A DNA stretch of 64,000 nt from UBA1163 sp049513055 (GTDB lineage Bacteria > Desulfobacterota > BSN033 > UBA1163), in contig JBEKWN010000026.1 of NCBI GenBank assembly GCA_049513055.1, forward strand, positions 1-64,000, read 5' to 3'. Position numbers and translations under genes: made by a program. Shown here one piece after another: positions 7,460 through 17,386 of the stretch (its first letter is position 1; every line of letters starts with the position of its first letter). The notes beneath the pieces were generated by a model that had not been told where the DNA came from, ran no database searches, and saw only the letters and a list, made by a program, of their open reading frames with translations.

Positions 7460-7611
7460 ATCGGGAGACCTCCTTATGAGTTATTCCCCCCTCAATGCAA
7501 AGATAAGCAATTTTAACCTTAAACCTTTTCTTTTTCAAAATTTCTTCCCATTTCTATTTGCTTTCCAGGCAGGTTTTTATTGAGACAAGATATTACCGCT
7601 GTAAAAAAAGG

Positions 7612-7639
7612 TTGACAACATACACCTTAATAATATAAT
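7612..7639 (+). promoter_or_regulatory. Consensus sigma-70 promoter for the first Liv operon
   Basis: A perfect TTGACA (7612-7617) and a perfect TATAAT (7634-7639) are separated by 16 bp, in AT-rich DNA about 90 bp upstream of the livM-like start at 7728. This is the best promoter match noticed in the window. Confidence 0.75.
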
Positions 7640-7727
7640 ACTACTCGCTATCATGTTTAGTTTCAAAGAATATTAAATTCATTCAGGGGCCCTTCAAAGA
7701 ATCAAAACTTCAATAGGATAATCCTTC

Positions 7728-8789
7728 ATGGATATAAAGCGTAATTATTATGAAGATATTGAACTTTTTAAAAGCAATACCATCCTCGTTTGGTCCATCC
7801 TATTTCTCATCTTTTTAGGAATCTTGCCCTGGCTCGTTCAGAAGTATCACCTTTTGGGGATGTCCCTCTATATTGTTAATCTCATCACCATCCATGCCAT
7901 TGTGGCCATCGGTTTGAATATCCTGGTTGGATATACGGGCCAGATATCAATGGGGCACGCCGGATTCTTTGCTCTGGGAGCCTTCACCACCGTTATCCTC
8001 ATCTTGAGGTGGAGTTTTCCTCTCTGGATTGCTCTTCCCATTGGAGGGTTCGTCTCATCCGCCTTTGGATTTATTTTGGGACTTCCAGCCCTTCGTTTGA
8101 AGGGCCCCTATCTGGCTATCGCCACTCTTGGTTTTGGAATGACGATCACCACGATTATCAAGCATATGGAATTTTTTGGGGGGAGGATGGGACTTCAAGC
8201 CCCAAAACTCTACCTTTTTGGAACTCCGATGAAGGATATTCATTACTATTACGTGATCATGATCATCGCCGTTCTGATGGCGATCGGCGCGGTGAAGTTG
8301 ATCAAAACAAGAGTAGGACGTGCCTTCATTGCCATTCGAGATAGCGATATCGCTGCAGAGGCCATGGGAGTCAACCTCACCTATTATAAAACTCTCGCTT
8401 TCGCAGTAAGCGCTTTTTACACAGGTGTTGCAGGTGGCCTCTACGCCTTCATTCTTGGATTTATCAATCCCGAGAGCTTTCATCTCATCATGTCCATTAC
8501 CTTCCTGGCCATGGTCGTCGTTGGAGGTCTGGGATCTGTCATGGGCTCCATTGCCGGAGCTGCTCTCATGACCTTTCTCGACATTAAACTTCAGGCCATT
8601 CAGGACATCCCGGCGATCGGACCTGCGTTGGTCACCTTCTCAGAGAAATATATGAGCATCGCCGGGATTTCTAATGTCGCTGTCATTGTTTATGGATTGA
8701 TCATGATTTTGATTGTTCTCTTTGAGCCCTTGGGGATATTTGGATTCTGGATTCGAAACAAACGTTATTGGAAGACATGGCCATTCTAA
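7728..8789 (+). CDS. livM: Liv-type ABC transporter permease (LivM), system 1
   Basis: The 353-residue inner-membrane permease has about nine or ten hydrophobic helices. LivM signatures are visible: ILVGYTGQISMGHAGFFALGAF, PALRLKGPYLAIATLGFG, and the EAA-like loop GRAFIAIRDSDIAAEAMGV. It pairs with the LivH permease downstream to import branched-chain amino acids or, in related clusters, carboxylic or aromatic acids. The order M-H-K-G-F differs from the classical K-H-M-G-F. It is probably driven by the promoter at 7612. The substrate is unknown. Confidence 0.93.
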   Translation: MDIKRNYYEDIELFKSNTILVWSILFLIFLGILPWLVQKYHLLGMSLYIVNLITIHAIVAIGLNILVGYTGQISMGHAGFFALGAFTTVILILRWSFPLWIALPIGGFVSSAFGFILGLPALRLKGPYLAIATLGFGMTITTIIKHMEFFGGRMGLQAPKLYLFGTPMKDIHYYYVIMIIAVLMAIGAVKLIKTRVGRAFIAIRDSDIAAEAMGVNLTYYKTLAFAVSAFYTGVAGGLYAFILGFINPESFHLIMSITFLAMVVVGGLGSVMGSIAGAALMTFLDIKLQAIQDIPAIGPALVTFSEKYMSIAGISNVAVIVYGLIMILIVLFEPLGIFGFWIRNKRYWKTWPF

Positions 8790-8797
8790 AAACCAAT

Positions 8798-8896
8798 GGA
8801 ATATTGGAATAGTGGAATGATGTGAAAAAATATGTAATTTTCCAACAAAAGAGAATATGAACCCAACATTCCATCATTCCATTCTTCCAGCATTCC
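8798..8896. repeat. Long imperfect hairpin between livM and livH
   Basis: Arms 8798-8822 and 8872-8896 are inverted repeats built of ATTCCA/TGGAAT units, separated by about 49 nt. This kind of dispersed repeat sits between co-transcribed genes and could affect mRNA processing. It has no coding potential. Confidence 0.6.
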
Positions 8897-8921
8897 AATT
8901 GAGGTCTTTAGGGGAAGAAAT

Positions 8922-9794
8922 ATGTTTGGTCAGTTGATTGTGAGTGGTTTGGCGGTTGGGGCCTGTTATGCCCTGCTGGCTATCGCCATGGTGATTATCT
9001 ACAAAAGCTCTGAGGTTCTTAACTTCGCCCAGGGAGAAATGGCCATGGTCAGTACGTTTGTGGCATTTACGCTTCTTGACGCTTACCATGTTCCTTTTCC
9101 TTGGGCCGCCGGTCTAACCTTTTTATTTGCTATCCTTTTAGGCATTTTCTTTGAAATTGTCTTTTTGAGGCAAGCTAAAGACCCAACGGTAATAGGACTC
9201 ATCATCATCACCCTCGGTTTCGAAATGGTTCTGATGGGATTTGCCGGGTGGAAATGGGGGCCGGATCAAAGGTCATTCCCCTTTCCAATTTCAAATATAG
9301 AGGCCTACAATTTTTATGGTCTCATTATCAGTAAGATCAACTTCTGGACTATTTTGATCACTCTCGTTCTGATGTTTATTCTCTTCCTGTTTTTCCGCTA
9401 CACCAAATTGGGAATTGCCATGAGGGCTACTCAACAGAACCAACTGGCCGCTCGGGTCATGGGAATCCGCACCAAATGGATCCTCTCCTTCACCTGGGCC
9501 ATTAGTTCTATTGTTGGGGCAGTGGCCGGAATGCTTATCGCGGCTCTTGGCGTACTTGATCCCCCCATGATGATGGACCCTCTTCTGAAAGGTTTTGCCT
9601 CTGGAGTCTTAGGGGGGATGACCAGCTTGCCGGGCACGGCCGTTGGGGGCGCCATGTTAGGGATCATTGAAAATCTATTCGGTGGATATGTTTCTTTATC
9701 ATTTAAATCCGCTGTAGCTTTTATTGTTATTGTGCTGATGCTGTGCATCAAACCGAGTGGACTCTTAGCCAAACATTATGTGAAAAAAGTTTAA
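8922..9794 (+). CDS. livH: Liv-type ABC transporter permease (LivH), system 1
   Basis: The 290-residue permease starts with GLAVGACYALLAIAMVIIYKSS and VLNFAQGEMAM, the LivH signature. The loop AMRATQQNQLAARVMGI is the contact site for the ATPase subunits. It has about eight membrane helices and standard length. It lies between the M permease and the binding-protein gene and forms the membrane channel with LivM. Confidence 0.93.
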   Translation: MFGQLIVSGLAVGACYALLAIAMVIIYKSSEVLNFAQGEMAMVSTFVAFTLLDAYHVPFPWAAGLTFLFAILLGIFFEIVFLRQAKDPTVIGLIIITLGFEMVLMGFAGWKWGPDQRSFPFPISNIEAYNFYGLIISKINFWTILITLVLMFILFLFFRYTKLGIAMRATQQNQLAARVMGIRTKWILSFTWAISSIVGAVAGMLIAALGVLDPPMMMDPLLKGFASGVLGGMTSLPGTAVGGAMLGIIENLFGGYVSLSFKSAVAFIVIVLMLCIKPSGLLAKHYVKKV

Positions 9795-9839
9795 CCCTTA
9801 ACAGAAAAGGAGGTGGTTCAGCCGTTTGATTAAAAGGTC

Positions 9840-9927
9840 GCAAAAAACGAGATTCTTCGCTGTCCTCAGAATGACATTTCTTTCTTCTGCCATTGCGAGG
9901 CGAAACCGAAGCAATCTCCTTTTTGGG
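9840..9927. repeat. Dispersed intergenic repeat upstream of livK
   Basis: The spacer between livH and livK holds two motifs I recognise as common dispersed intergenic repeats in draft genomes: AGATTCTTCGCTGTCCTCAG (from 9851) and TGCGAGGCGAAACCGAAGCA (from 9893). They precede a strong AGGAGG-like site for livK. Recognition is from memory and untested. Confidence 0.4.
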
Positions 9928-9968
9928 TATCAATGAATCATTAACTTCAGAAAGGAGGAAAATAAAAA

Positions 9969-11150
9969 ATGGTAAAAAGGACTTTAGTTTTTCTATCGCT
10001 ATTAATTTTAGCCATTTTCTTGATGTCAACTCCAGCTTTAGCTCAAAAGGTTCGTGGCGTCACAGATACCGAGATCCTTATTGGGCAATGGGGACCACAG
10101 ACGGGACCAGCTGCTCCCTGGGGCGCTGTGGCCAGGGGGACAGACCTATTGGTTAAGATCATTAACGAAGAAGGTGGAATTAATGGAAGGAAGTTCAAAT
10201 ATTTTCTTCGTGACGACTCTTATCAGCCAGCGAAAACAAAAGCTATTGCTAAGGAGTTTGTAGAGCAGATCGGTGTATTCGCAGTAGTAGGAGGTGTTGG
10301 AGTTGCACCAGGTATGACTGCCCGGGACTATTTGATGGAAAACAAGGTCCCTTGGTGCGGCCCGGTCACCGGGGTTTACGAGTGGATTTACCCTATTCAA
10401 AAATACCTATTCGCCATCTATCCTCTCTATGATGATGAAGCCTTTAACCTGACGGGTTATCTTTACGAAAAATTGGGCTACAAAAAACTTGCAATGTTCT
10501 ATCAGAACGACGACTATGGAAAGCAAGGTGTGATGGGGGTGGAGCGGTATCTTTTGAAGAAAAATATCAAGCTTGTCGCCAAGATTTCTGCCGAAGTGAC
10601 GGATCGGGACTTGAGCACCCATGCGCTGAAGCTTAAAAATTCCGGGGCGGAGGCGGTGATCATGTGGGCAATGCCCACCCATGGTGCGTTGATTTTAGCT
10701 GAAACGGCTAAAATCGGTTTTAAACCACAATGGGCAACCAGCAATACCCTCTCTGATTCGGCTCTGATGATGCAAATCACAAAAGGTTTATGGGTTGGTA
10801 TGATCAATTCTTTCTTTGGCGAATTGCCAGACTCTAATGCTCCTTTAATGGTGAAGTATAGAGAATGGCATAAAAAATTAGCGCCTCAGGAGAGATGGGG
10901 CACCTTCTATTATGCGGGGATCATCTTCGCAGAACCATTTTTCGAAGGGGTGAGGAGAGCAGGAAAGAATTTGACGCCAGAAACATGGATTAGTGCCATG
11001 GAAACCTTAAAAGATTTTAAAGGAATCGGCCCCCCTATCACCTATGCTGGCCAGAAGGATAGGCAAGGAGGCAAACACGTCTTTTATGGGAAAGTCCGTC
11101 CTGATGGGAGCATTGAGAAGCTCACGGATTGGATAAGGATCACGAAGTAG
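9969..11150 (+). CDS. livK: Liv-type periplasmic substrate-binding protein, system 1
   Basis: The protein has 393 residues. The N-terminal signal peptide (basic start, hydrophobic core, cleavage after TPALA) is followed by a type 1 periplasmic-binding fold. Motifs include TDTEILIGQWGPQTGPAAPWG, INEEGGINGRKFKYFLRDDSYQPAK and YQNDDYGKQG. It captures the ligand outside the inner membrane and delivers it to LivHM. GAAAGGAGG lies just upstream of the ATG. Members next to acyl-CoA ligases often bind organic acids rather than amino acids, but nothing in the sequence decides this. Confidence 0.92.
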   Translation: MVKRTLVFLSLLILAIFLMSTPALAQKVRGVTDTEILIGQWGPQTGPAAPWGAVARGTDLLVKIINEEGGINGRKFKYFLRDDSYQPAKTKAIAKEFVEQIGVFAVVGGVGVAPGMTARDYLMENKVPWCGPVTGVYEWIYPIQKYLFAIYPLYDDEAFNLTGYLYEKLGYKKLAMFYQNDDYGKQGVMGVERYLLKKNIKLVAKISAEVTDRDLSTHALKLKNSGAEAVIMWAMPTHGALILAETAKIGFKPQWATSNTLSDSALMMQITKGLWVGMINSFFGELPDSNAPLMVKYREWHKKLAPQERWGTFYYAGIIFAEPFFEGVRRAGKNLTPETWISAMETLKDFKGIGPPITYAGQKDRQGGKHVFYGKVRPDGSIEKLTDWIRITK

Positions 11151-11254
11151 CTTGTCATAGAATCGCAGAGCGCATAGGGCATAGCGTATAGCGTAAACAG
11201 TGAACGGGGAGGCTAAAGCCTCCCCTACCTCATTAAATTTTTTTTCAGGGACAC

Positions 11255-12040
11255 ATGAATCCTATTCTCAAAACAGAAAATCTGACGATCTCTTTTGGTG
11301 GGATCAAAGCGTTGAGTAATGTCAGCTTTGAAGTGGAGAAAGGAGCTATCTATTCCATCATTGGACCAAATGGCGCCGGAAAGACCACCATCTTCAATTG
11401 CATCAGTGGAATTTATCAACCCAATTCCGGAAAGATTTTTTTCAAAGGAGAAGACATCACTTATTTAAAACCTTACCAGGTTGCCAAAAAGGGCATTGCC
11501 AGGACATTTCAAAACATCGAACTTTTTTCTCACATGTCCACCATGGATAATCTCATGCTCGGTCGTCATCTCCACATGAAGACAGGGGTTTGGAGAGGGG
11601 CGACTTTTATTTACAAAGGTTCAAAAGCAGCCAAAGAGGAGATTGAACATAGAGGGAAGGTGGAAGAAGTGATTGACTTTCTCGAGCTGCAGGCCGCAAG
11701 AAATCAGTTCGTTATAAATCTTCCCTATGGGACTCGAAAACTGGTGGAGCTCGGTCGCGCCTTAGCATTAGACCCTGAAGTCATTCTTTTAGATGAACCT
11801 TCGGCTGGGATGAATATGGAGGAAAAAGGAGACTTGATGTTCTCGATTCAGGATATTCGGGATGATCTCGGCATCACCGTTCTCCTTGTGGAACATGACA
11901 TGAATTTGATCATGGATATTTCTGACCGAATCTTAACCTTGAATTTCGGGGAGAGAATCGCCGAAGGGTTACCAGAAGAGATTCAAAAGCATCCGGAGGT
12001 TCTTAAAGCCTATTTGGGTGAGGAGGAAAAGGTTGCTTAA
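11255..12040 (+). CDS. livG: Liv-type ABC transporter ATPase (LivG), system 1
   Basis: This 261-residue ATP-binding subunit has Walker A GPNGAGKTT, a Q-loop in RTFQNIELF, the signature region YGTRKLVELGRAL (degenerate, as in LivG), Walker B ILLDEPSAGM and the switch VEHDMNLIM. It ends with the LivG-type tail (HPEVLKAYLG). The stop overlaps the start of the livF gene. It powers import through LivHM together with LivF. Confidence 0.94.
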   Translation: MNPILKTENLTISFGGIKALSNVSFEVEKGAIYSIIGPNGAGKTTIFNCISGIYQPNSGKIFFKGEDITYLKPYQVAKKGIARTFQNIELFSHMSTMDNLMLGRHLHMKTGVWRGATFIYKGSKAAKEEIEHRGKVEEVIDFLELQAARNQFVINLPYGTRKLVELGRALALDPEVILLDEPSAGMNMEEKGDLMFSIQDIRDDLGITVLLVEHDMNLIMDISDRILTLNFGERIAEGLPEEIQKHPEVLKAYLGEEEKVA

Positions 12041-12800
12041 GGTCAAGAACATCGAAACCCTCTACGGATTGATCATGGCGATTAGGGGAGTTTCTTTAGA
12101 AGTGCAGGAAGGGCAGATCGCTGCCATCCTCGGAGCCAATGGGGCAGGGAAGACGACGATCTTGAAGACCATTATGGGACTTCTTGAGGACCAACCGGAT
12201 AAAGGAACCATCGAATTTCTCGGGAAGAGGATTGATGGAAAGGACGCCGAAGAAATCGTTCACCTGGGAATTTCTTATGTGCCGGAGGGAAGGGAAGTTT
12301 TCCCTGAATTGAGTGTCGATGAAAACTTGAAGATGGGAGCTTATATCCGGAAGGATAAAAAAGGGGTGAAGGAAGATTATGAACGGGTGATCACCCATTT
12401 CCCCATTCTCTGCCAGAGGAAGACTCAGTGGGCGGGTACCTTAAGCGGAGGAGAGCAGCAGATGCTCGCCATTGGCAGGGCATTGATGACCAGGCCTAAA
12501 TTGTTGATGATGGATGAACCTTCGCTGGGGCTGTCTCCAATCCTTGTTCAGGAAATCTTCAGAATCATCAAAACGATCAATGCGGAAGGAACGACCATCC
12601 TTCTGGTTGAGCAAAATGCAAAGATGGCATTGAAGATCTCGAGCTACGCATTCGTCCTTGAGAATGGACGGATCGTGGCCGCCAATATCCCTAATATCCT
12701 TCTGGAAGATGAAGATGTGAAGGAATTCTACCTGGGTATTCGATCAGAGGAATCGATGAAAGGATATCAGAGGTGGAAAAAAAAGAAACGATGGCGGTGA
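12033..12800 (+). CDS. livF: Liv-type ABC transporter ATPase (LivF), system 1
   Basis: The start is placed at TTG 12033 because AGGAGG (12021-12026) lies 6 nt before it; an upstream GTG at 12018 would sit ahead of that site. Motifs are Walker A GANGAGKTT, signature LSGGEQQMLAIGRALM, Walker B LLMMDEPSLGL and VEQNAKMAL. The basic tail (WKKKKRWR) is a little longer than usual. It overlaps livG by 8 nt, so the two ATPases are coupled, and it closes the first Liv operon. Confidence 0.92.
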   Translation: MLKVKNIETLYGLIMAIRGVSLEVQEGQIAAILGANGAGKTTILKTIMGLLEDQPDKGTIEFLGKRIDGKDAEEIVHLGISYVPEGREVFPELSVDENLKMGAYIRKDKKGVKEDYERVITHFPILCQRKTQWAGTLSGGEQQMLAIGRALMTRPKLLMMDEPSLGLSPILVQEIFRIIKTINAEGTTILLVEQNAKMALKISSYAFVLENGRIVAANIPNILLEDEDVKEFYLGIRSEESMKGYQRWKKKKRWR

Positions 12801-13011
12801 CCAGGATCGCAAAGGGCATGGAGCAAAGCGCATAGCGTTCAAAATCCCAAATCTCAAATTCCGAATCCCAAACAAACTCCAATACCCAATATCGAATAAC
12901 CGAAACTGATTTCGCTTTAAACTTGGAATTTGGTTCCTTGGTGCTTGTTTGTTATTTGGTGCTTGGGATTTGGTGCTTCTCCTCGCTATGCTCTATGCGC
13001 TCTGCGCTATG
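12801..13011. repeat. Convergent intergenic region of stacked inverted repeats
   Basis: The region between converging genes holds AATCCCAAA-type arms (about 12842-12890) facing their complements (about 12924-12975). It is flanked by GCATAGCG/CGCTATGC low-complexity tracts (12807-12838 and 12984-13013). It may serve as a two-way transcription end. No gene was seen. Confidence 0.5.
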
Positions 13012-14823
13012 CTATCCTCCTCCTGAGCGGTACATCTTCTCGATGATATCCTTATAGGTCTCATTGATGAACTTTCGTTTCACCTTCATAGTAGGTGTCA
13101 CCTCACCATCCTCCTCATAAAGTCTCTTAGGAATAATGGTAAATTTCTTAACCTGCTCCACTTGGGCAAGCGTCTTATTCACCCTATCCACTTCTTTCTG
13201 AATCAATTGCTTAATCTCAGAGGCTTGCGTGAGGCTTGAATAAGTACCGAATTGAATCTTGTTATCCTGAGCATATTTGATCACATTTTCTTCATCAATG
13301 GCGATGAGAGCGGCCAGAAATTTTCGACGATCCCCAATCACGATCGCATCATTGATATAAGGGCTGAACTTGAGCTGATTCTCAATATTTTGAGGAGCAA
13401 TATTCTTCCCCCCTGCAGTGATGATTAGATCCTTCTTCCGATCTGTGATCTTTAAAAACCCATCCTCATCCAGCTCTCCTACATCTCCTGAATGAAGCCA
13501 ACCGTCTTTGAGGGTCTCTGCGGTGGCCTCAGGGTTTTTAAAATAACCTTTGAAAATGCCTGGGCCCTTAACAAGTATCTCCCCATCGGGAGCAATCTTC
13601 ACATCCACCCCTGGCAGGGGCTGTCCGACCCTACCGATCTTAAGGTGGCCTTTACGGCTGACGGTGGTAACACCTGTGCCTTCTGTCTGGCCATACCCCT
13701 CGATGAGTGGAAGGCCAATGGCATTGAAGAATTTCAGCACATCCGGTGAAATAGGCGCTGCTCCGGAGTATGCAACCCTTACACGATCAAACCCCAAACG
13801 TTCCTTCAGCTTACGGAAAACAGCCACATAAGCCGCTGAGTAAGCCATCTTTAAGTATAGAGGGACAGGCTTAAAATTCAGTTTTAACCCGGCATATTTC
13901 ATCCCAATTCCCATACAGGCCTTGAAAACCATACGCTTAAACCAGGTGGCATCCGACATGCGAATCATAATGCCCGAGGCATATTTTTCCCAGATTCGAG
14001 GAACACCACAGGCAACCGTTGGTGAAACCTCCTTCATGTTATCCATGACTGTATCGGGACTCTCGATGAAATTGACGACCGTCCCGTAACGGATATTGAT
14101 CATCACGGTGTAGAGTTGTTCAAAGATGTGACACAGAGGAAGATAAGAAAGAGTCTCGTCCCCGTCACGAATGGGATTAGCATCGACCATCGCCTCACTC
14201 ATATAGAGGAGGTTCTGATGAGTGAGCATCGCCCCTTTGGGAGGACCTGTCGTGCCAGAGGTGTAGATGAGGACAGCTAAGTCATCAGGCATGACTTCGC
14301 CAACCCGTTTCTCAAATAGTCCAGGATTTTTTTCATCAAACCCTTTCCCCAGTTTCAACAGGTCATCAAAGCTCATCAACATTGGATCCTTATAGCGTTT
14401 CAATCCTTCCATTTCGATGACGATGACCTTCTCCAAATGCGGATTGTCCTTTCTGAATTTCAGAGTCTTATCAAATTGTTCTTCATTTTCTGCAATGTAG
14501 AATCTCGATCCAGAGTTCTGAACGATATATCCGCACTGTTCTGCCGCATTCGTTGAATAAACTCCTGCCGTAATTCCTCCAGCAGACATGATCCCAAAAT
14601 CAGAATAGACCCATTCCGTTCGATTCTCACTGATGATGGAAACGCATTCCCCTTTTTTAAAACCGAGGCTGATCAATCCCATGGCGACCTGTCTCACTTT
14701 TTCTCCGTACTGACCCCAGGTGACGTCGTGCCAAATCCCGTAGTCTTTGTGTCGCAATGCCACCCGATTCGGATGTTCCTTGACATGTCTCTGGAAATAA
14801 GTCAAAAGGGTCTCGTTACTCAT
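13012..14823 (-). CDS. Long-chain acyl-CoA synthetase (FadD15-like AMP-forming ligase)
   Basis: The 603-residue AMP-binding enzyme activates a fatty acid to its CoA ester. The P-loop YTSGTTGPPKGAMLTH, the A5 motif GYGQTEGTG, the A7 motif WLHSGDVGELDEDGFLKITDRKKD and the A10 region with VTPTMKVKRK are all present. The layout, with an LLTYFQRHVKEHPNRVALRHKD start and a long C-terminus, is that of the FadD15/ACSL group for long chains. It starts a minus-strand run of fatty-acid genes but is separated from the next by 138 nt. A weak GGAGAACGAGCA site precedes the ATG. Confidence 0.9.
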   Translation of the reverse strand: MSNETLLTYFQRHVKEHPNRVALRHKDYGIWHDVTWGQYGEKVRQVAMGLISLGFKKGECVSIISENRTEWVYSDFGIMSAGGITAGVYSTNAAEQCGYIVQNSGSRFYIAENEEQFDKTLKFRKDNPHLEKVIVIEMEGLKRYKDPMLMSFDDLLKLGKGFDEKNPGLFEKRVGEVMPDDLAVLIYTSGTTGPPKGAMLTHQNLLYMSEAMVDANPIRDGDETLSYLPLCHIFEQLYTVMINIRYGTVVNFIESPDTVMDNMKEVSPTVACGVPRIWEKYASGIMIRMSDATWFKRMVFKACMGIGMKYAGLKLNFKPVPLYLKMAYSAAYVAVFRKLKERLGFDRVRVAYSGAAPISPDVLKFFNAIGLPLIEGYGQTEGTGVTTVSRKGHLKIGRVGQPLPGVDVKIAPDGEILVKGPGIFKGYFKNPEATAETLKDGWLHSGDVGELDEDGFLKITDRKKDLIITAGGKNIAPQNIENQLKFSPYINDAIVIGDRRKFLAALIAIDEENVIKYAQDNKIQFGTYSSLTQASEIKQLIQKEVDRVNKTLAQVEQVKKFTIIPKRLYEEDGEVTPTMKVKRKFINETYKDIIEKMYRSGGG

Positions 14824-14961
14824 TGCTCGTTCTCCTGTAATAGAGGACTCTTTTCTCCTTACAAGGATTATCCTCTATAAAAAAATTAGTCCTTAATCCC
14901 TGCCATAGACTTCCACATCTTCTTAATTGTTCCACGGCCGTGATCATCTCTGCTCTCCCTG

Positions 14962-15783
14962 CTATTCTTCCGGGGGTACAGGAGCTTGCAAAGTTGAGAA
15001 TAGCAGGCTTCCCCCATCGATCACAATCTCGGCGCCGGTAGTATAGCTGGAGGCATCGGAAGCCAGGTAAATCGCCGCACCGACAATTTCATCGGGTTCG
15101 CCTATGCGCTCCACGGGTGTCATTTCGGCCAATTCTTGTTTCCCCTTTTTGAATTCTTCCGCCGGAAGGTGAGCCCAGTGTGAATCTAACAATTTTGTGC
15201 TGATCGGCCCGGGAGCAATCGTATTGACCTGAATATTAAAGGGAGCCAATTCTACAGCGAAGGAGCTGGTTATCATTCGGACACCTGCCTTGGAAATATT
15301 GTAGATGCTTACTCCAGGTTCCGGCTTGATGCCATCGATGGATGCGATATTGATAATCTTGCCGCCGCCTTGCTTCTTCATAACCTTGGCAACCGCCTGG
15401 CTGGTGAAATAAAGCCCTTTCAGGTTCAGGTTCATGATCGTTTCCCAGAGACCTTCATCGGCATTCAGGACGGTAGCCGAAGCAGGACTGGTACCAGCAT
15501 TATTGACCAGTATATCGATCCTGCCGAACTTGTCCATCACCGTATTGACCATCCTGTTTATCTCTTCCATCTTTCCGAGATGGGCCTGGACAGGAAGTGC
15601 CTCACCTCCGAAGGCCTCAATCTCTGCAGCGTTCGCTTCAAGGTCGTTCATCTTGCGGCTGGTAACCGCAACCTTCGCACCGGCCTTGGCAAAGCCCAGT
15701 GCAATAGCCTTGCCAATACCGCGGCTACCACCGGTCACAATCGCTATTTTACCCTTTAAAGAAAACTTGGAAAGATCAAACAT
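14962..15783 (-). CDS. SDR-family oxidoreductase
   Basis: This 273-residue short-chain dehydrogenase has the NAD(P)-binding TGGSRGIGKAIA near residue 18, NNAGTSPAS, the catalytic Ser in NIASIDG and the Y-x3-K pair in YNISKAG. It ends with a substrate-loop pattern VERIGEPDEIVGAAIYLASDASSYTTG and the usual IDGG. A likely role is a 3-oxoacyl/3-hydroxyacyl-CoA or alcohol dehydrogenase step in the surrounding fatty-acid genes; the SDR fold does not fix the substrate. It resembles the second SDR at 28637-29389. Confidence 0.88.
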   Translation of the reverse strand: MFDLSKFSLKGKIAIVTGGSRGIGKAIALGFAKAGAKVAVTSRKMNDLEANAAEIEAFGGEALPVQAHLGKMEEINRMVNTVMDKFGRIDILVNNAGTSPASATVLNADEGLWETIMNLNLKGLYFTSQAVAKVMKKQGGGKIINIASIDGIKPEPGVSIYNISKAGVRMITSSFAVELAPFNIQVNTIAPGPISTKLLDSHWAHLPAEEFKKGKQELAEMTPVERIGEPDEIVGAAIYLASDASSYTTGAEIVIDGGSLLFSTLQAPVPPEE

Positions 15784-15932
15784 GTTTAAGCCTCCTGAAA
15801 TTTATCACTCTCTCTTGTGTGCGAGCCTCTCTCCGGAATCTGCATCGATGTCAAGCCAAGTTTCTTCGAAATTAATATCTCATGGGGCGAAATGTGTCAA
15901 ATAAAAATTACCGGTCTCCGAGGCGAATACTT

Positions 15933-17087
15933 TTATTTAGCCACTATGTTTTCTGGAAGCCTACGGGTCAGAATATCCACCGCCTCTTCCACCATCTCCT
16001 CGAGCACCTGGCGGGCGGGTTTGATCTCTTTGATGAGCCCCGATATTTGGCCCGCAAGGCCACCAACGTAATCGTCTTTTTCTCCCTTGATAAAACTGTT
16101 CAAGAGAGCAGAAGAGATCAAAACCTGGGTGGGAAAAGGAAGCGGCTCCAATCCCGAACCATCCCATAGGTCGTGGAACTTGTTGTAGCTCGCCCGCAGG
16201 GTCTTGCCCGTATAAGCCTTGCTCACCCGGGTGTCTTCATCAGTAGAATCGATGATACGCTTTTTGTTGACCGGGAGAGCTCCCGCTTCGTTCGTGGCCA
16301 GAAAGCGGGTCCCCACCCAAGCCCCCACGCAGCCCATGGCCAGAGCGGCAGCCAGTCCCCGGCCATCCCCGATGCCACCCGCTGCTAGGACGGGCACTGG
16401 GTGCGCGGCATCGATGGCCTGGGGCAGTAAAGCCATGGTTCCGATGCGACCCGTGTGCCCTCCTCCCTCATATCCTTGGGCTACTAAAAGGTCAATCCCC
16501 GATTGGGCCATCCGTCTGGCGTTCTTGGTATTGCCGGTGATACCCAGAACCTTCATGCCTACGGCGTGAGCTTCTGCCACCATGAATCCGGGATTTCCCA
16601 GCCCTGCGCAAAAGAGCGGGACTTTTTCCTCAATGCACACCTGAACTGCTTCCTGGGGGCGCATGGTCGTTGTATCCATCTTAACCATGATTTCCACATC
16701 GGGAAGTTGAAGCTCATCTTTCACTTTCTTAACCCAGTCTTGATGCGGTTTGGGCAGGGTCTGCAGGATCATGCTTAAGGGCATCTCCTTTGGCCCTTTC
16801 TGCCCTAACCCTCCACCGAAGTCCAGCCTTTGGGGTAAGAGGAGATCCACTCCATAGGGCTTCTTTGTTTTTGCTTTAATCTCCCGGATGGCCTCACGCA
16901 ACCTTTCTATGGTGAAGCCACTCCCACCCAGGACTCCCATACCTCCAGCCTCTGAGACAGCCACCACCAGCTCTACGGGAGCCCCCGTCGTCTCGCCAAT
17001 CATCGTTGGTCCCATTCCAGCCGCTATGATGGGGTACTCAATTCCCAGCATGTCGCAAAGTTTTGTCCGAAGGATCTTCTTACTCAT
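15933..17087 (-). CDS. Nitronate monooxygenase / 2-nitropropane dioxygenase-like FMN protein
   Basis: The 384-residue TIM-barrel flavoprotein opens with CDMLGIEYPIIAAGMGP and contains the FMN-phosphate region LAAGGIGDGRGLAAALAMG and GAWVGTRFLATNEA. GYEGGGHTGRIGTMALLPQ is the NMO-type loop. In catabolic clusters of anaerobes such proteins are often next to acyl-CoA genes and may act as enoyl-CoA reductase-like enzymes (as FabK does) rather than on nitronates. That role is an inference from context. Length is slightly above average because of the C-terminal helices. Confidence 0.82.
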   Translation of the reverse strand: MSKKILRTKLCDMLGIEYPIIAAGMGPTMIGETTGAPVELVVAVSEAGGMGVLGGSGFTIERLREAIREIKAKTKKPYGVDLLLPQRLDFGGGLGQKGPKEMPLSMILQTLPKPHQDWVKKVKDELQLPDVEIMVKMDTTTMRPQEAVQVCIEEKVPLFCAGLGNPGFMVAEAHAVGMKVLGITGNTKNARRMAQSGIDLLVAQGYEGGGHTGRIGTMALLPQAIDAAHPVPVLAAGGIGDGRGLAAALAMGCVGAWVGTRFLATNEAGALPVNKKRIIDSTDEDTRVSKAYTGKTLRASYNKFHDLWDGSGLEPLPFPTQVLISSALLNSFIKGEKDDYVGGLAGQISGLIKEIKPARQVLEEMVEEAVDILTRRLPENIVAK

Positions 17088-17386
17088 AAAGCCCCCTTAA
17101 AATTCCAAATTTTGTAGTGACCCCAATTTGTTAAGACAAAATTTCACCCCTTCCTTACGACTTAGCTCACAGGATAAATTCATTTCTAAGAGACAGCACG
17201 ATGTGCTTCTCTATTAGATGAACGGGGAGAAAAACCCCAGTTCCTTCGTTCTATCCCGGTCTAAATCTCGGCGGTCCCGCATCCCCATGTCAGATGGTGA
17301 CGAGCCCTTAGTGATATCCTATCCCTGACGGGAAGAAAAAGGAGCGAGGGGCCTCATCCACCATTTCTATTCTTGGCTCCTGGGGC